Assembly: GCA_033720695.1 (NCBI GenBank)
Contig: JAWWCA010000021.1
Coordinates: forward strand, 1 to 24,440
Origin: DATGQT01 sp033720695
GTDB lineage: Bacteria > Bacteroidota > Rhodothermia > Rhodothermales > Rubricoccaceae
Reading direction: 5' to 3'
Length of the DNA stretch: 24,440 bases
The position numbers were made by a program, and so were the translations under genes. Below, piece after piece: positions 1-8,396 of this stretch. Every line of letters starts with the position of its first letter. Positions within the stretch are counted from its first letter, which is position 1. The notes beneath the pieces were generated by a model. That model saw only the letters and a program-made list of their open reading frames with translations. It was not told where the DNA came from and ran no database searches.

Positions 1-690
1 CGCGGCGTCTTCTCCATCAACGCCCTTTGGAAGAACAAGGTGGCCGTCCTCTTCGGGGACTTCCTCCTCTCCCGGGGGCTCCTCCTCGCCCTCGATCACG
101 GCGACTACCGCCTCCTCCACATCGTCTCCGACGCCGTGCGGCGGATGAGCGAGGGCGAGCTGCTCCAGATCGAGAAGGCCCGCCGCCTCGACATCGACGA
201 GCCCACCTACTTCCGGATCATCTCGGACAAGACGGCCTCGCTGATCGCCGCCTGCACGACGGCCGGGGCCGCGAGCGCCGGCGCGGACGATGCCACCCAG
301 GCGCGGGTCCGCGAGATCGGCGAGAAGCTCGGCCTCGCCTTCCAGATCCGCGACGACCTCTTCGACTACGGCGGCGTGGACGTCGGCAAGCCGCTCGGCC
401 TCGACCTCCAAGAGAAGAAGCTGACGCTCCCCCTCATCGCCGCCCTCGACCGTGCCCCGCAGGCCGAGCGGAAGCCGATCCGGGCCATCATCAAGAAGCG
501 GAAGAAGAAGCGGGCCGATGTCGAGGCCGTTCTCGCTTTCGTCAAGCGCAACGGCGGGCTCGACCACGCCCGGGGCGTCATGGAGGCGCTGACGCAGGAG
601 GCGGTCGAGTCCCTCCAGACGTTCCCGCCCTCGGACGCCCGCGACGCCCTCATCGGCCTCGCCGGCTTCATGGTGGCTCGCGAGGTCTGA
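1..690 (+). CDS. Polyprenyl diphosphate synthase, 3' part (5' end outside window)
   Basis: The reading frame is open from base 1, and the gene has lost its start and the first Asp-rich DDxxD motif to the window edge. The visible 229 residues begin with RGVFSINALWKNKVAVLFGD, the block that follows the first DDxxD motif in trans-polyprenyl synthases. The second Asp-rich motif, DDLFD, follows QIRDD, with GKPLGLDLQEKKLTLPL downstream, as is usual in this family. By family knowledge it adds isopentenyl diphosphate units to an allylic diphosphate in the cytoplasm to make octaprenyl/solanesyl-type or shorter chains for quinones or carotenoids. Chain length cannot be judged because the residues before the first DDxxD are missing. 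A GTG at 40 is an internal codon, not the start. The next gene begins 61 bp downstream behind its own promoter-like box. Confidence 0.93.
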   Translation, partial: RGVFSINALWKNKVAVLFGDFLLSRGLLLALDHGDYRLLHIVSDAVRRMSEGELLQIEKARRLDIDEPTYFRIISDKTASLIAACTTAGAASAGADDATQARVREIGEKLGLAFQIRDDLFDYGGVDVGKPLGLDLQEKKLTLPLIAALDRAPQAERKPIRAIIKKRKKKRADVEAVLAFVKRNGGLDHARGVMEALTQEAVESLQTFPPSDARDALIGLAGFMVAREV

Positions 691-720
691 CGCCGCCCGG
701 CGGAGGGGCACGTCCGGGCG

Positions 721-728
721 TACCTTCC
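721..728 (+). promoter_or_regulatory. Candidate -7 promoter box TACCTTCC
   Basis: TACCTTCC lies 23 nt before the ATG at 752. It fits the TAnnTT core of the Bacteroidota -7 element (consensus TAnnTTTG), and boxes of the same shape sit at similar distances before several other genes here. I see no clear -33 TTG, so support is the recurrence only. Confidence 0.4.
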
Positions 729-751
729 GACGCCCCGCACCACGAGACCCC

Positions 752-1525
752 ATGACCCTCCACCTCCTCGGCACGGGAGCCGCCGTGAGCGACCCCCACC
801 GCACCACGACGATGCTGGCCGTGGAGGAGGCGGGCCGCCTGGTGCTCGTCGACTGCGGCGGCGACGCCGTGCAGCGCCTGCTCGCGCTCGGGATCGACCC
901 CACGGGCCTCCACGCCGTCATCCTGACGCACGAGCACCCCGACCACGTCAGCGGCTTTCCGCTCCTCATCGAAAAGCTCTGGCTGCTCGGCCGGCGTGCG
1001 CCGATCCCGGTCTACGGCCCCGCTCCGACGCTCCGCATCGTCGAGCAGGGCTTCGACCTGTTCTCGACGGAGAAGTGGGACGGCCTCCCCGAACGGGCGT
1101 GGCACGACGTGCCCATGGAGCCCGGGGCTCTCGTGTTCTCGGACGAGGTCTTCCACGTGACCGCCGCGCCCGTGGATCACCCGGTCCCGACCATCGGGCT
1201 CCGCTTCGAAGGGGCCAGCGGAAGCATCCTCGGGTATTCCTGCGACACCGCGAAGTGCGCCAACGTCGTCCGGCTGGCCCGGGGGGCCGACGTGCTGGTC
1301 CACGAGGCGACGGGGTCGCAGCCGGGCGTCCACGCCTCTGCCGAGGAGGCGGCCGAGACGGCCGCCGAGGCCGGCGCCGGCCGGCTCATCCTGGTCCACC
1401 TCCCCCCCGGCGTCTCCGACGATACCCTCACCGAGGCCCGCCACCGCTTCTCGCTCACCGAGATCGGCGAAGAGCTCGGGAGCTACCCGTTGTCGGTCCC
1501 CGCCTCGCCCCCGGTGGGGCCGTAG
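752..1525 (+). CDS. Metallo-beta-lactamase-fold hydrolase, RNase Z-like
   Basis: A 257-residue protein that opens with LLGTGAA, the first strand typical of RNase Z-like metallo-beta-lactamase proteins. The zinc motif THEHPDH gives ligands H60, H62, D64 and H65. Further likely ligands are H143 (VDHPVPT), D165 (YSCDTAK) and H216 (LVHL). It is probably a two-metal cytoplasmic hydrolase acting on a phosphodiester or similar bond. It could be a tRNA 3'-processing RNase Z or one of the many relatives of unknown substrate; length and motifs do not decide this. The start at 752 is chosen because the conserved first strand begins two residues later. The last 14 codons overlap the end of the convergent cupin gene by 43 bp. 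The C-terminal PASPPVGP is probably a non-conserved tail. Confidence 0.85.
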   Translation: MTLHLLGTGAAVSDPHRTTTMLAVEEAGRLVLVDCGGDAVQRLLALGIDPTGLHAVILTHEHPDHVSGFPLLIEKLWLLGRRAPIPVYGPAPTLRIVEQGFDLFSTEKWDGLPERAWHDVPMEPGALVFSDEVFHVTAAPVDHPVPTIGLRFEGASGSILGYSCDTAKCANVVRLARGADVLVHEATGSQPGVHASAEEAAETAAEAGAGRLILVHLPPGVSDDTLTEARHRFSLTEIGEELGSYPLSVPASPPVGP

Positions 1526-1857
1526 AACAGCACCCAGACCACGAGGTCGTCGCTGAAGTCCTCGAAGAGGTGCTCGATCCCGGCAGGGACGAAGAGGAAG
1601 TCGCCCGGCCCGAACGAGGTCCGATGCCCGTCGCAGAAGAAGGTCCCCCTCCCCCCGCCGACGACGTAGACCTCGTCGCGATCGTGGGGCTGCTGCGGGT
1701 CCACGCCGCGCGGGGCATAGACCTCGACCTGCAACGTCCCGTGTTCGAACCGCGTGGTGAAGCGGTCCCCGCCCGGGGTCGGAAGCTGGGAGAGCCCGGC
1801 GGCGAGGGTGGCGCGGTACCCGCGCCCGAGGGCTTCGTCGCGCTCGCGCACGCTCAC
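1483..1857 (-). CDS. Small single-domain cupin protein
   Basis: A 124-residue single-cupin protein. Motif 1 is around PHDRDEVYVVGGGRG (H58, E62) and motif 2 is GDFLFVPAGIEHLFED (H96). The second histidine of the usual HxH pair is absent, as in many HDRDEVY-type cupins, so metal would be held by fewer histidines. The GTG start at 1857-1855 overlaps the TGA of the upstream peptidase gene in a GTGA arrangement, so translation is probably coupled. Function is unknown: such proteins may bind small carboxylates or sugars, or act as isomerases or dioxygenases. The 3' end overlaps the metallo-beta-lactamase gene tail to tail. There is no signal peptide, so it is cytoplasmic although its partner is secreted. 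Confidence 0.82.
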   Translation of the reverse strand: MSVRERDEALGRGYRATLAAGLSQLPTPGGDRFTTRFEHGTLQVEVYAPRGVDPQQPHDRDEVYVVGGGRGTFFCDGHRTSFGPGDFLFVPAGIEHLFEDFSDDLVVWVLFYGPTGGEAGTDNG

Positions 1858-3881
1858 AGGTTATCGACCCGGTAGTTCTCGGGGAAGGTGTAGTCGAGGT
1901 CGACGGGAGGCGGGTCGCCCCCCTCCCCCATGAGGTAGTGATCGAACCACCGGAGGGCCCGGAGGCTGTAGTCGTAGCGGGCCGTCGCGCGGCGGTTGCC
2001 GTGCCCTTCGCCCGGGTAGAGCACGAGGCGGACGGGCGCTTCGCTGCGGAGGCGGAGGTGCCGGTAGAGCTCCTTGGATTGGCCCGGGTCCACGCGCGGG
2101 TCGTCCTCCCCGTGGAGGATGAGGAGCGGCGTCTCACTCTGGCCGGCGTAGTAGATCGGGCTCCGCTCGAGGAAGAACAGCCAGTCGTCCCACGGGCGCT
2201 TCCGAGCGTGGACGTGGAACTCTTCGTTCGGGATGTCGGTGGTGCCCACCTTCGAAATCTTGTTCGAGATCCCGACGAACATCACGCCTGCCGCGATGCG
2301 ATCCGAGTACCGCGTGGCGAGCCACCCCGTGGCGTAGCCCCCGTACGAGCCCCCGGTCACGCCGACGCGGTCGGCGTCGGCGACGCCTTCGGCGATGAGG
2401 TGGTCGATGCCGTCGATGATATCGTCGAACTCGGCCCCGGCCGGGTCCCCCTGGCTCAGCAGCGTGAAGTCGACCCCGCGCCCCGTCGAGCCGCGGTAGT
2501 TCGGGTAGAAGACGGCGTAGCCGCGCGCCGCAGCCATCTGGCCCGGCAGGCTGTAGCCCGTGAGCCACCCGTCGGAGTAGTGCGATTCGGGGCCGCCGTG
2601 CACGACGACGATGGTCGGGGCCGGGAGCGCCCCGTCGAGGGGTCGAATCAGCATCCCCTCGACCTGCAGGCCGTCGCGCGCGGAGTAGGTGATGACTTCC
2701 TGCTGCGCGAGCTGGACGGCATCGAGCCAGGGATTCGAGTTCGTGATCCGCGTTGGCAGGCGCTCGTCCTGGGTCCAGAGGTAGACCTCCGGCGGGTGCT
2801 CCGGCGTGTCCCCAACGAGGGCGACGATGTCCCCGCCGGCGTTGGCGGAGGCCGCCTCGTAGATCACCGCCCCGGCCGGGATGACCACCCGGTCGAGGGC
2901 TCCGCTGGCCTCCACGGCGCCGTAGACGGTCTCGACGCCGTGGGAGGCCACGTAGCTGATGGTGTCGCCGTCGAGCCACTCGAGGGCGGACACGTGGCCG
3001 AGGAGGTCGGGGAGAACGTCGGTCGGCTCCCCCCCCGCCTCGGCGACCACGTAGAGGCGGCCTTCTTTGGGATCGTTGATCGAGGCGGAGCCGATGAAGG
3101 CGAGGAGCTCGCCGTCCGGGCTCCAGGCCATCGCGCCCAGCTTCCCCTCGTGGACGACGGCGCCCGTCTCCTCTCCCGAACGGGTGTCGTAGAAGACGAT
3201 GCGCTGGCGCATGTACCGGTCGTCTACGAGCGGGGTGGGCGCAACGGCGACGGCGATGTGATCCCCGGGGTGCCAGGCGATCCCGTAGGCGGTCCCACCG
3301 ATGTCCAGCGGTCGGGGCTCATCGGCGCTGTAGGCCTCGGCGAGATAGACGGAGCGGTGCACGCCGTCCTCTTCGTAGACCACCGGCCGGTAGGGGACGT
3401 CCTCGCGCACCTCCCGCGGCTCATCCGCGATGAAGGCGACGCGCTCGCCGTCCGAGTGCCAGGAGTAGTCGGCGATGGACGTCTCGAAGCGCATCGCCTG
3501 CCGCACGACGCCGGTACGGGCCTCGACGGTGTAGAGCGCGGTGCCCTCGTCGCCCTCCCCCCGAGCGAGGTAAGAAATCTCGTGATCGGCGTCGGGCACC
3601 CAGCGGATCTCCGCCGGATTGACGTCGGCCGTGAGGAGGGCGCGCTCGGAGCCGTCGCTGACGTCGTAGAGGTGAAGCGCCCGGCGGGCGAGCTCGTTGC
3701 TCGCGAGGGGGTCGGCCGGCTCCGAGACCGTGTACGCGACGTAGTCGCCGTCGGGGGAGACGATGGCGTCGGCGACGGAGCGGAGCTGCGCGACGTGGTA
3801 GGGCGTGAGCCCCTCTTGGGCCGGAGCTGCGACGGCGACGAGGAACAGCAGCGCGGCGTGTGAGCGGAGGAAGAGGCGCAT
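1854..3881 (-). CDS. Secreted S9-family serine peptidase (prolyl oligopeptidase / acylaminoacyl-peptidase type)
   Basis: A 675-residue two-domain peptidase. Residues 1-21 are a signal peptide (MRLFLRSHAA, hydrophobic core, AAPAQ), so it is exported. Residues about 25-400 form a beta-propeller with WSPDG/SPDG blade repeats. Residues about 400-650 are an alpha/beta-hydrolase domain with nucleophile S512 in GGSYGGY, D594 in GEDDPRVDP and H627 in YPGEGHGNRR. VVVHGGP (426-431) supplies the oxyanion region. By family knowledge it cleaves short peptides, often dipeptides or acyl-amino acids, from N-termini in the periplasm or outside the cell. It lies 38 bp behind tatD on the same strand and overlaps the cupin start, so the three probably form an operon. 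The long open frame antisense to this gene is a GC-driven shadow. Confidence 0.95.
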   Translation of the reverse strand: MRLFLRSHAALLFLVAVAAPAQEGLTPYHVAQLRSVADAIVSPDGDYVAYTVSEPADPLASNELARRALHLYDVSDGSERALLTADVNPAEIRWVPDADHEISYLARGEGDEGTALYTVEARTGVVRQAMRFETSIADYSWHSDGERVAFIADEPREVREDVPYRPVVYEEDGVHRSVYLAEAYSADEPRPLDIGGTAYGIAWHPGDHIAVAVAPTPLVDDRYMRQRIVFYDTRSGEETGAVVHEGKLGAMAWSPDGELLAFIGSASINDPKEGRLYVVAEAGGEPTDVLPDLLGHVSALEWLDGDTISYVASHGVETVYGAVEASGALDRVVIPAGAVIYEAASANAGGDIVALVGDTPEHPPEVYLWTQDERLPTRITNSNPWLDAVQLAQQEVITYSARDGLQVEGMLIRPLDGALPAPTIVVVHGGPESHYSDGWLTGYSLPGQMAAARGYAVFYPNYRGSTGRGVDFTLLSQGDPAGAEFDDIIDGIDHLIAEGVADADRVGVTGGSYGGYATGWLATRYSDRIAAGVMFVGISNKISKVGTTDIPNEEFHVHARKRPWDDWLFFLERSPIYYAGQSETPLLILHGEDDPRVDPGQSKELYRHLRLRSEAPVRLVLYPGEGHGNRRATARYDYSLRALRWFDHYLMGEGGDPPPVDLDYTFPENYRVDNL

Positions 3882-3919
3882 GGGCAGGATCGGGAGATCG
3901 AGGGCAGGGGATCAACGCC

Positions 3920-4723
3920 TCAAGCGGCGGGGAGTTTGAACAGGGCCCGCGCCGCCTGGGTCGTGACGCGGGCGACCTCCCCCACCGGGAGGTCCTGGAG
4001 CGCCGCGAGGCGCTCGGCGACGAGGCGGACGTAGGCGGGCTCGTTCCGCTTGCCCCGGTGCGGCACCGGGGCGAGAAACGGCGCATCGGTTTCCAGGACG
4101 ATCCGGTCGAGCGGAACCCCCTCGATGGCCTCGGGCACGCCCCCGTTCTTGAACGTGAGCGTGCCGCCGATGCCGAGGTGGAAGCCCAGATCCAGCACGG
4201 CCCGTGCGAAGTCCGGTGTCCCCCCGAAGCAGTGGAAGACCCCGTAGAGCCGTTTACCGGCTGGCGCACTCGCCGCTTCTTCGCGCAGGATCCGCAGAAG
4301 GTCATCGGAAGAGGCCGAGCTATCCGTCTGGTCGCGGTTGTGGAGGACGAGCGGGAGGTCCCGGTCGATGGCGAGGCGGGCGTGCCAACGCAGGACATCC
4401 TGTTGCTTGGGGATGTAAGTGCGGTCCCAGTAGTAGTCCAGGCCGCTCTCGCCCACGGCCACGACCTCCGGCCGGGCGCACAGTGCCGCGACCGCGTCCA
4501 GTTCGTTTTCTCCGGCGTCCTTCGTCTCGGTTGGGTGCAGGGCGGCCATGGCGTGGAGGCCCGGCACGCGCTCGCAGAGGGCGATCGCCGCGTGGATGGA
4601 CGGCACGTCGATGGCGGGCTGCAGGATCGCGGTCACCCCGGCCTCGCGCGCGCGCCGGATGACAGCCTCGCGGTCGGCGTTGAATCGGTCGAGGTAGAGG
4701 TGGCAGTGGGTGTCGACGAGCAC
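3920..4723 (-). CDS. tatD: TatD-family metal-dependent hydrolase / DNase
   Basis: A 267-residue TIM-barrel metal hydrolase of normal family length. Its metal ligands lie in order: H6 and H8 (DTHCHL), E92 (GESGLDYY), H128 (LHNRD), H164 (FHCFGG) and D213 (ETDAPFLAP). TatD proteins are cytoplasmic, metal-dependent 3'-5' exonucleases or AP-endonuclease-like enzymes; this could equally be the YcfH/YabD type. The start is GTG (4723-4721), placed exactly at MLVDTHCH where the family begins. It is divergent from the large histidine kinase, with a 144-bp gap holding a promoter-like box for each direction. Confidence 0.93.
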   Translation of the reverse strand: MLVDTHCHLYLDRFNADREAVIRRAREAGVTAILQPAIDVPSIHAAIALCERVPGLHAMAALHPTETKDAGENELDAVAALCARPEVVAVGESGLDYYWDRTYIPKQQDVLRWHARLAIDRDLPLVLHNRDQTDSSASSDDLLRILREEAASAPAGKRLYGVFHCFGGTPDFARAVLDLGFHLGIGGTLTFKNGGVPEAIEGVPLDRIVLETDAPFLAPVPHRGKRNEPAYVRLVAERLAALQDLPVGEVARVTTQAARALFKLPAA

Positions 4724-4744
4724 GGCAGCGTCCGGAGGGGGCCT

Positions 4745-4752
4745 GAAAGCTA
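4745..4752 (-). promoter_or_regulatory. Candidate -7 box TAGCTTTC for tatD operon
   Basis: On the minus strand TAGCTTTC ends 21 nt before the tatD GTG. It matches TAnnTTT of the Bacteroidota consensus. No -33 TTG is apparent at the expected distance. Confidence 0.42.
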
Positions 4753-4814
4753 CGGTCTTCCAGCAGCTCTTCGGGTCGGGGGTCGGCCCCCGGCTGAGGG
4801 ATCGGCCCGTCGAG

Positions 4815-4846
4815 TTGCCTCCCGGGCCGGTCCGGGCCTACCTTCT
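4815..4846 (+). promoter_or_regulatory. Candidate promoter: TTG, 21-bp spacer, TACCTTCT
   Basis: TTG at 4815-4817 (in GTTGCC) is followed after 21 bp by TACCTTCT at 4839-4846, 21 nt before the kinase ATG at 4868. Spacing and sequence agree with the -33/-7 pattern of Bacteroidota promoters. The same GTTGCC + 21 bp + TAnnTT arrangement occurs on the minus strand before the gene starting at 19440. Confidence 0.5.
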
Positions 4847-4867
4847 CGCGACGCTGCTCTGCTCCTC

Positions 4868-7435
4868 ATGGCGCTCCGCAACAAGACGACGTGGCTCCTC
4901 CGCTTCGCCGTTGTCTTCACCATCCTCCTCGCCCTCGCTCCCTTCGGCCGCCTCGTCGCCGACTGGGTCGAGTACGCCCGTGTGGTGCAGGTGCCACTGG
5001 AGCCGCTCCCGCCGCGGGGGTTCGACTGGGTGCGCTGGGAGGATCGCGACGGCGAAATCGTCGCCATCTACGTCCACGCGGGCGGGACTGCCCACGCCGA
5101 GGGGCGCCGCGGGGGCGGTGCCTTGTTCCAGCTCGAATTCCAGCAGTTCTTCAGCGCCGACGACGTGAAACGGGTCGTCGAGCGCTCGCCCGGCATGACG
5201 CTCACCTACGAGGTGCTCCAGGGCGGAGAGCTGCGCACGCTCGACATCCCCGTCACCCGCTACCCCACGTTCCTCTACCCGCTGAGCGCGACGCTCTGGG
5301 TCTCGTCAGCGTGGGCCTTCGGGCTCGCGACGTTCATCCACCTGCTGGCCGCGCTCATCGTGGTGCCCCTCGCGCTTCGGAGTCGTCGCGCGCTACGGTC
5401 GTCCCTCCTGATTGCTGCTGCCCTGTTGTGGGTGGGGGGCAACCTCGCACGGATCGTGATGATCATGGTCGCCGGACCCTCCGCGCTGGCCGCCGGCGGG
5501 CTTTCGGAATCGTTCGAGGTCCTGACGCTCGTGAGCCTGACCGGGTGGACGCTGTTCCCGGCCCTCTTGCTCTGGCACGTGCTGCTGGACGCCCGCCCCG
5601 TCCGCGACGCGACACGCCCCGTGTTGCCGCTGGTGTTCCTGCCCCCGGTCGTGCTCGGCGGGGTCGCGGCGGTCGCGACGGTGAAAGGCAGCCTCGGGCC
5701 CCTCCCCCCCGACGCCCTCCTCGCGCCCATCCTGTTCTACGTGTGCTGCTACCTCGCCGCGTCCACCGTCCTGATCGTGGGAGGGCCGTGGCTGCAGGAG
5801 GCCCACGAGGAGGGCCACCCCGCGCCGGGGTGGAGCCGGATTGGGAGCCTGGCGGTGCTCGCCCTCGCCGTTGCCGGCGGGCTGTTCGTCGTCGGGGCCC
5901 TGCCCGTGGTGGCGGGCGAGAGCGACGCCCGCGCGGGCGCCTTCATCGTCCTGCTTCAGCTCCTGTCCCTCGCCCCCGTCGTCCTGGTCTCACTCGCCAC
6001 GCTCCGCTATGGCCGGTTCGACGCCGTCTTGACGCGGGCCCTGGCGTACACCTCCGTGCTGGGGCTCGTGTTCTTCGCCTTCGTGGGGGGGCTGTGGCTG
6101 ATCGGCCTCTTCGGTCCGGAAGGGCTGGACGCCAACCCCGTGGTGGCCGGGCTGCTGGTGGTGCTCCTGCTGGTCGTAGCCGAGCGACTGGCCCGGCCCC
6201 TCCGGCGGGTCTTCGCCGACCTCGTCGCCACGGACCGCCAGCGGGCGCGGCAGCAACTCAACCGGCTGGGCGACCGCGTCCGCTACCTCCTCGACGCCGA
6301 GCGGCTCGCCCACGAGGCGGTGACGACGGTGGGGACCGCGCTCGGGGCTCGCTCGGCAGTGCTGTTCCTCTGTGCCGAGATGGGAACGCCCCGTGAGCGC
6401 TGGGTGCAGGCGACGTTCCGACCCGAGCGGCCGTACTTCACGCGCGCCGAGCTCGCCCGCGTGTGGACGCGGCTCCAGGAGGAAGGCCAGGTGTGGGCGC
6501 GGAACCCGGAGCTCAACGAGAGCTCGATCCCCCAGGCCGACGCTGTCCGGCTACGGCAGTTCGGCGTGGCCCTCGCGGTGCCCGTCACGAGCGGCCGCGG
6601 CGAGCCCGCCGGCGTCCTCGTGCTGGGCCGGAAAGCACGGCGCCGCGCGGTCTACAACCTCGAAGACGTCGAGATGCTGAAGGCGCTGTGCGGGCAGCTC
6701 GCCCTGGCGACGGAGCGGCTGGGGCTCATCGAGCGTGAGAAGGCGCTCGTCCGGGAGAGCGCCGAGGCCCAGCTCGCCGCCCTCCGCGCCCAGATCAACC
6801 CCCACTTCCTCTTCAACGCCCTCAACACGATTGCGGCGTTGATCGCCGAGAAGCCGGCCGAGGCCGAGGCGACCGTGCAGCAGCTCGCCGGGCTGTTCCG
6901 CTACGTGCTCCAGGCCGGCAGCCGCCTGTTCGTCCCGCTCGGCGAGGAGCTCCGCCTCGTGCGCCAGTACCTCGCCGTCGAGCAGGCCCGCTTCGGTGAC
7001 GCGCTCATCGTCTCCGAGGCATGGGACGACGGGGTGGAGTCGGTCCAGATTCCGGCCTTCGCGCTCCAGACCCTCGTCGAGAACGGCGTCAAGCACGGGA
7101 TCGAGCGGAAGCGCGGGGGCGGGACCGTCCGCCTCGAAGGCCGGCGCCGCTCCGACGGCACCGTGGAGGTGACGGTGACCGACTCCGGCGTGGGCATCCC
7201 CGCCCTCTTCGCTGCCGGTGATGGGGCGACCCCGGAAGCCCCTCCCGACTTCTACGGGATCGGGCTCCGCAACGTCGCCGACCGGCTGGAACAGCTCTAT
7301 GGGCGTGATGACCTCCTCACGATGGAAAGCGCCCCGGGCGACGGCACCGTCGTCCGGCTCCTCCTCCCTGCGCCGAGCGCCCCGTCCGACGCGGGCGCCG
7401 ACGGTGACGCCGCATCGAGGGCGGGCGGCTTCTAG
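4868..7435 (+). CDS. Large multi-pass LytS-type sensor histidine kinase with GAF domain
   Basis: An 855-residue membrane kinase. Segments in order: TM1 at 12-30; an outer region at 31-140 with a PDZ-like end (around RSPGMTLTYEVLQGG); about nine more hydrophobic segments between 142 and 438; a GAF-like domain at about 470-615; the His_kinase (LytS) domain with QINPHFLFN, where H646 is the phospho-acceptor; and an HATPase domain with N739 in LVENGVKH, DSGVG (772-776) and GIGLRNV (797-803). It should autophosphorylate and pass phosphate to the LytTR regulator 36 bp downstream. The frame stays open far upstream (to 3860) but that part is antisense to tatD. ATG 4868 is chosen because it follows the promoter-like box and begins TM1. 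The C-terminal tail is Ala/Gly/Asp-rich and probably disordered. The signal sensed is unknown. Confidence 0.92.
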   Translation: MALRNKTTWLLRFAVVFTILLALAPFGRLVADWVEYARVVQVPLEPLPPRGFDWVRWEDRDGEIVAIYVHAGGTAHAEGRRGGGALFQLEFQQFFSADDVKRVVERSPGMTLTYEVLQGGELRTLDIPVTRYPTFLYPLSATLWVSSAWAFGLATFIHLLAALIVVPLALRSRRALRSSLLIAAALLWVGGNLARIVMIMVAGPSALAAGGLSESFEVLTLVSLTGWTLFPALLLWHVLLDARPVRDATRPVLPLVFLPPVVLGGVAAVATVKGSLGPLPPDALLAPILFYVCCYLAASTVLIVGGPWLQEAHEEGHPAPGWSRIGSLAVLALAVAGGLFVVGALPVVAGESDARAGAFIVLLQLLSLAPVVLVSLATLRYGRFDAVLTRALAYTSVLGLVFFAFVGGLWLIGLFGPEGLDANPVVAGLLVVLLLVVAERLARPLRRVFADLVATDRQRARQQLNRLGDRVRYLLDAERLAHEAVTTVGTALGARSAVLFLCAEMGTPRERWVQATFRPERPYFTRAELARVWTRLQEEGQVWARNPELNESSIPQADAVRLRQFGVALAVPVTSGRGEPAGVLVLGRKARRRAVYNLEDVEMLKALCGQLALATERLGLIEREKALVRESAEAQLAALRAQINPHFLFNALNTIAALIAEKPAEAEATVQQLAGLFRYVLQAGSRLFVPLGEELRLVRQYLAVEQARFGDALIVSEAWDDGVESVQIPAFALQTLVENGVKHGIERKRGGGTVRLEGRRRSDGTVEVTVTDSGVGIPALFAAGDGATPEAPPDFYGIGLRNVADRLEQLYGRDDLLTMESAPGDGTVVRLLLPAPSAPSDAGADGDAASRAGGF

Positions 7436-7439
7436 CGTG

Positions 7440-7447
7440 TACCTCCT
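7440..7447 (+). promoter_or_regulatory. Weak -7-like box TACCTCCT before the LytTR gene
   Basis: TACCTCCT lies 24 nt before ATG 7472, within the 36-bp gap after the kinase gene. It is one base off the TAnnTT core, so it may be a weak internal promoter or chance. Co-transcription with the kinase is the simpler reading. Confidence 0.22.
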
Positions 7448-7471
7448 CTGACTCGAACCCGCACCCAGTCC

Positions 7472-8320
7472 ATGCTCCGCACGCTCATCGTCGACGACGA
7501 AGCCCCGGCGCGACAGCGCCTCCGCCGTCTCCTCGACCCCTTCGTTGAGGGCGGGCGCCTCGACGTCCGGGGAGAGGCCACCGACGGGGTCGAGGCGCTC
7601 GACCTCCTCCGCGAGGAGCCCGTCGACCTCCTCTTCCTCGACGTCAAGATGCCGGAGCTCGGCGGGTTCGACGTCCTCGACCGGCTCCCGCCGCTCAACC
7701 GCCCCTCCGTCGTGTTCACGACGGCCTACGACCAGTACGCCCTCCGCGCGTTCGAGGCCAACGCCGTCGACTACCTCCTCAAGCCCATCGAGTCGGATCG
7801 GTTGGAGGAGGCCGTCCGCCGCGTCGAGGCCCGCCGGGCGGGGGACGGCGCCGGGCGTCAGGCGATGCAGGAGCGGCTGGCCGAGCTTCTCGAGTACCTC
7901 GACCAGCAGAGCTTCTCGGACGGCGCAGCGCCCCCCCGCCCCGACGGCGTGGCCCGCGTTGAGTACCTCCGGCAGCTCTCCGTGCCCGGCAAGGACCGGC
8001 TCATCGTCGTCAACGTCGACGACCTCCTGGCGGCCGAGGTGCAGGAGGGCATCACCCGTCTCTTCGTGCTCGCGCAGGCGCCCGGGACGGCGCCCTCCGT
8101 GGCTCGCCACCTCGTCTCCTACACCCTCGACGCGCTGGAGCACCGCCTCGACCCGGAGGCCTTCATGCGCGTACACCGGTCGTCCATCGTGCAGCTCTCG
8201 CACATCCGGGAGATGATCTCGTGGTTCTCCGGCCGGTACAAGCTTGTCCTCACAGGAGGGCACGAGGTCGTCGCCAGCCGCGCCCGCTCGAAAGAGCTCA
8301 AGGACCGCCTGAGCCTTTGA
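7472..8320 (+). CDS. LytTR-family response regulator
   Basis: A 282-residue two-domain regulator. The receiver domain (1-120) has the acidic pair D8/D9, phospho-acceptor D57 in LFLDVKMPE, T84 and K104 in YLLKPIES. A variable linker at about 125-165 leads to a LytTR DNA-binding domain (about 170-280) with MRVHRSSIVQLSHI, a YKLVLTGG strand and ASRARSKELKDRL. By family knowledge LytTR proteins bind pairs of direct repeats upstream of envelope or secretion genes. It is the cognate partner of the LytS-type kinase just upstream. The next gene downstream encodes a SpoIID-domain secreted protein, a plausible but unproven target. Confidence 0.94.
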   Translation: MLRTLIVDDEAPARQRLRRLLDPFVEGGRLDVRGEATDGVEALDLLREEPVDLLFLDVKMPELGGFDVLDRLPPLNRPSVVFTTAYDQYALRAFEANAVDYLLKPIESDRLEEAVRRVEARRAGDGAGRQAMQERLAELLEYLDQQSFSDGAAPPRPDGVARVEYLRQLSVPGKDRLIVVNVDDLLAAEVQEGITRLFVLAQAPGTAPSVARHLVSYTLDALEHRLDPEAFMRVHRSSIVQLSHIREMISWFSGRYKLVLTGGHEVVASRARSKELKDRLSL

Positions 8321-8355
8321 GGCCGTCGGGCCGCGCAGGCGGCTCGGTTATGCGG

Positions 8356-8363
8356 TATGCTTG
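8356..8363 (+). promoter_or_regulatory. Weak -7-like box TATGCTTG before the SpoIID-domain gene
   Basis: TATGCTTG (TAnnCTTG, one mismatch to TAnnTTTG) lies 33 nt before ATG 8397, in the 76-bp gap after the regulator gene. No convincing -33 element is seen. Confidence 0.3.
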
Positions 8364-8396
8364 CGCTGCCGATACAGACCGTCGTCCCCCCCGACC

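Noticed and set aside
668..2137. 489-codon minus-strand open frame
   Set aside because: Shadow of the metallo-beta-lactamase, cupin and peptidase genes; low-complexity Arg-rich start and no family motif.
1938..3863. 641-codon plus-strand open frame
   Set aside because: Exact antisense of the S9 peptidase; its Val/Asp/Arg/Gly-rich composition is the usual mirror of a GC-rich gene.
3860..4867. Open frame continuing 336 codons upstream of the LytS-type kinase start
   Set aside because: It is antisense to the whole of tatD, whose motifs are intact, is Arg/Gly/Val-rich without domains, and would bypass the promoter box at 4839.
6551..8263. 570-codon minus-strand open frame
   Set aside because: Antisense of the kinase and LytTR regulator, both with complete motifs; no recognisable domain.
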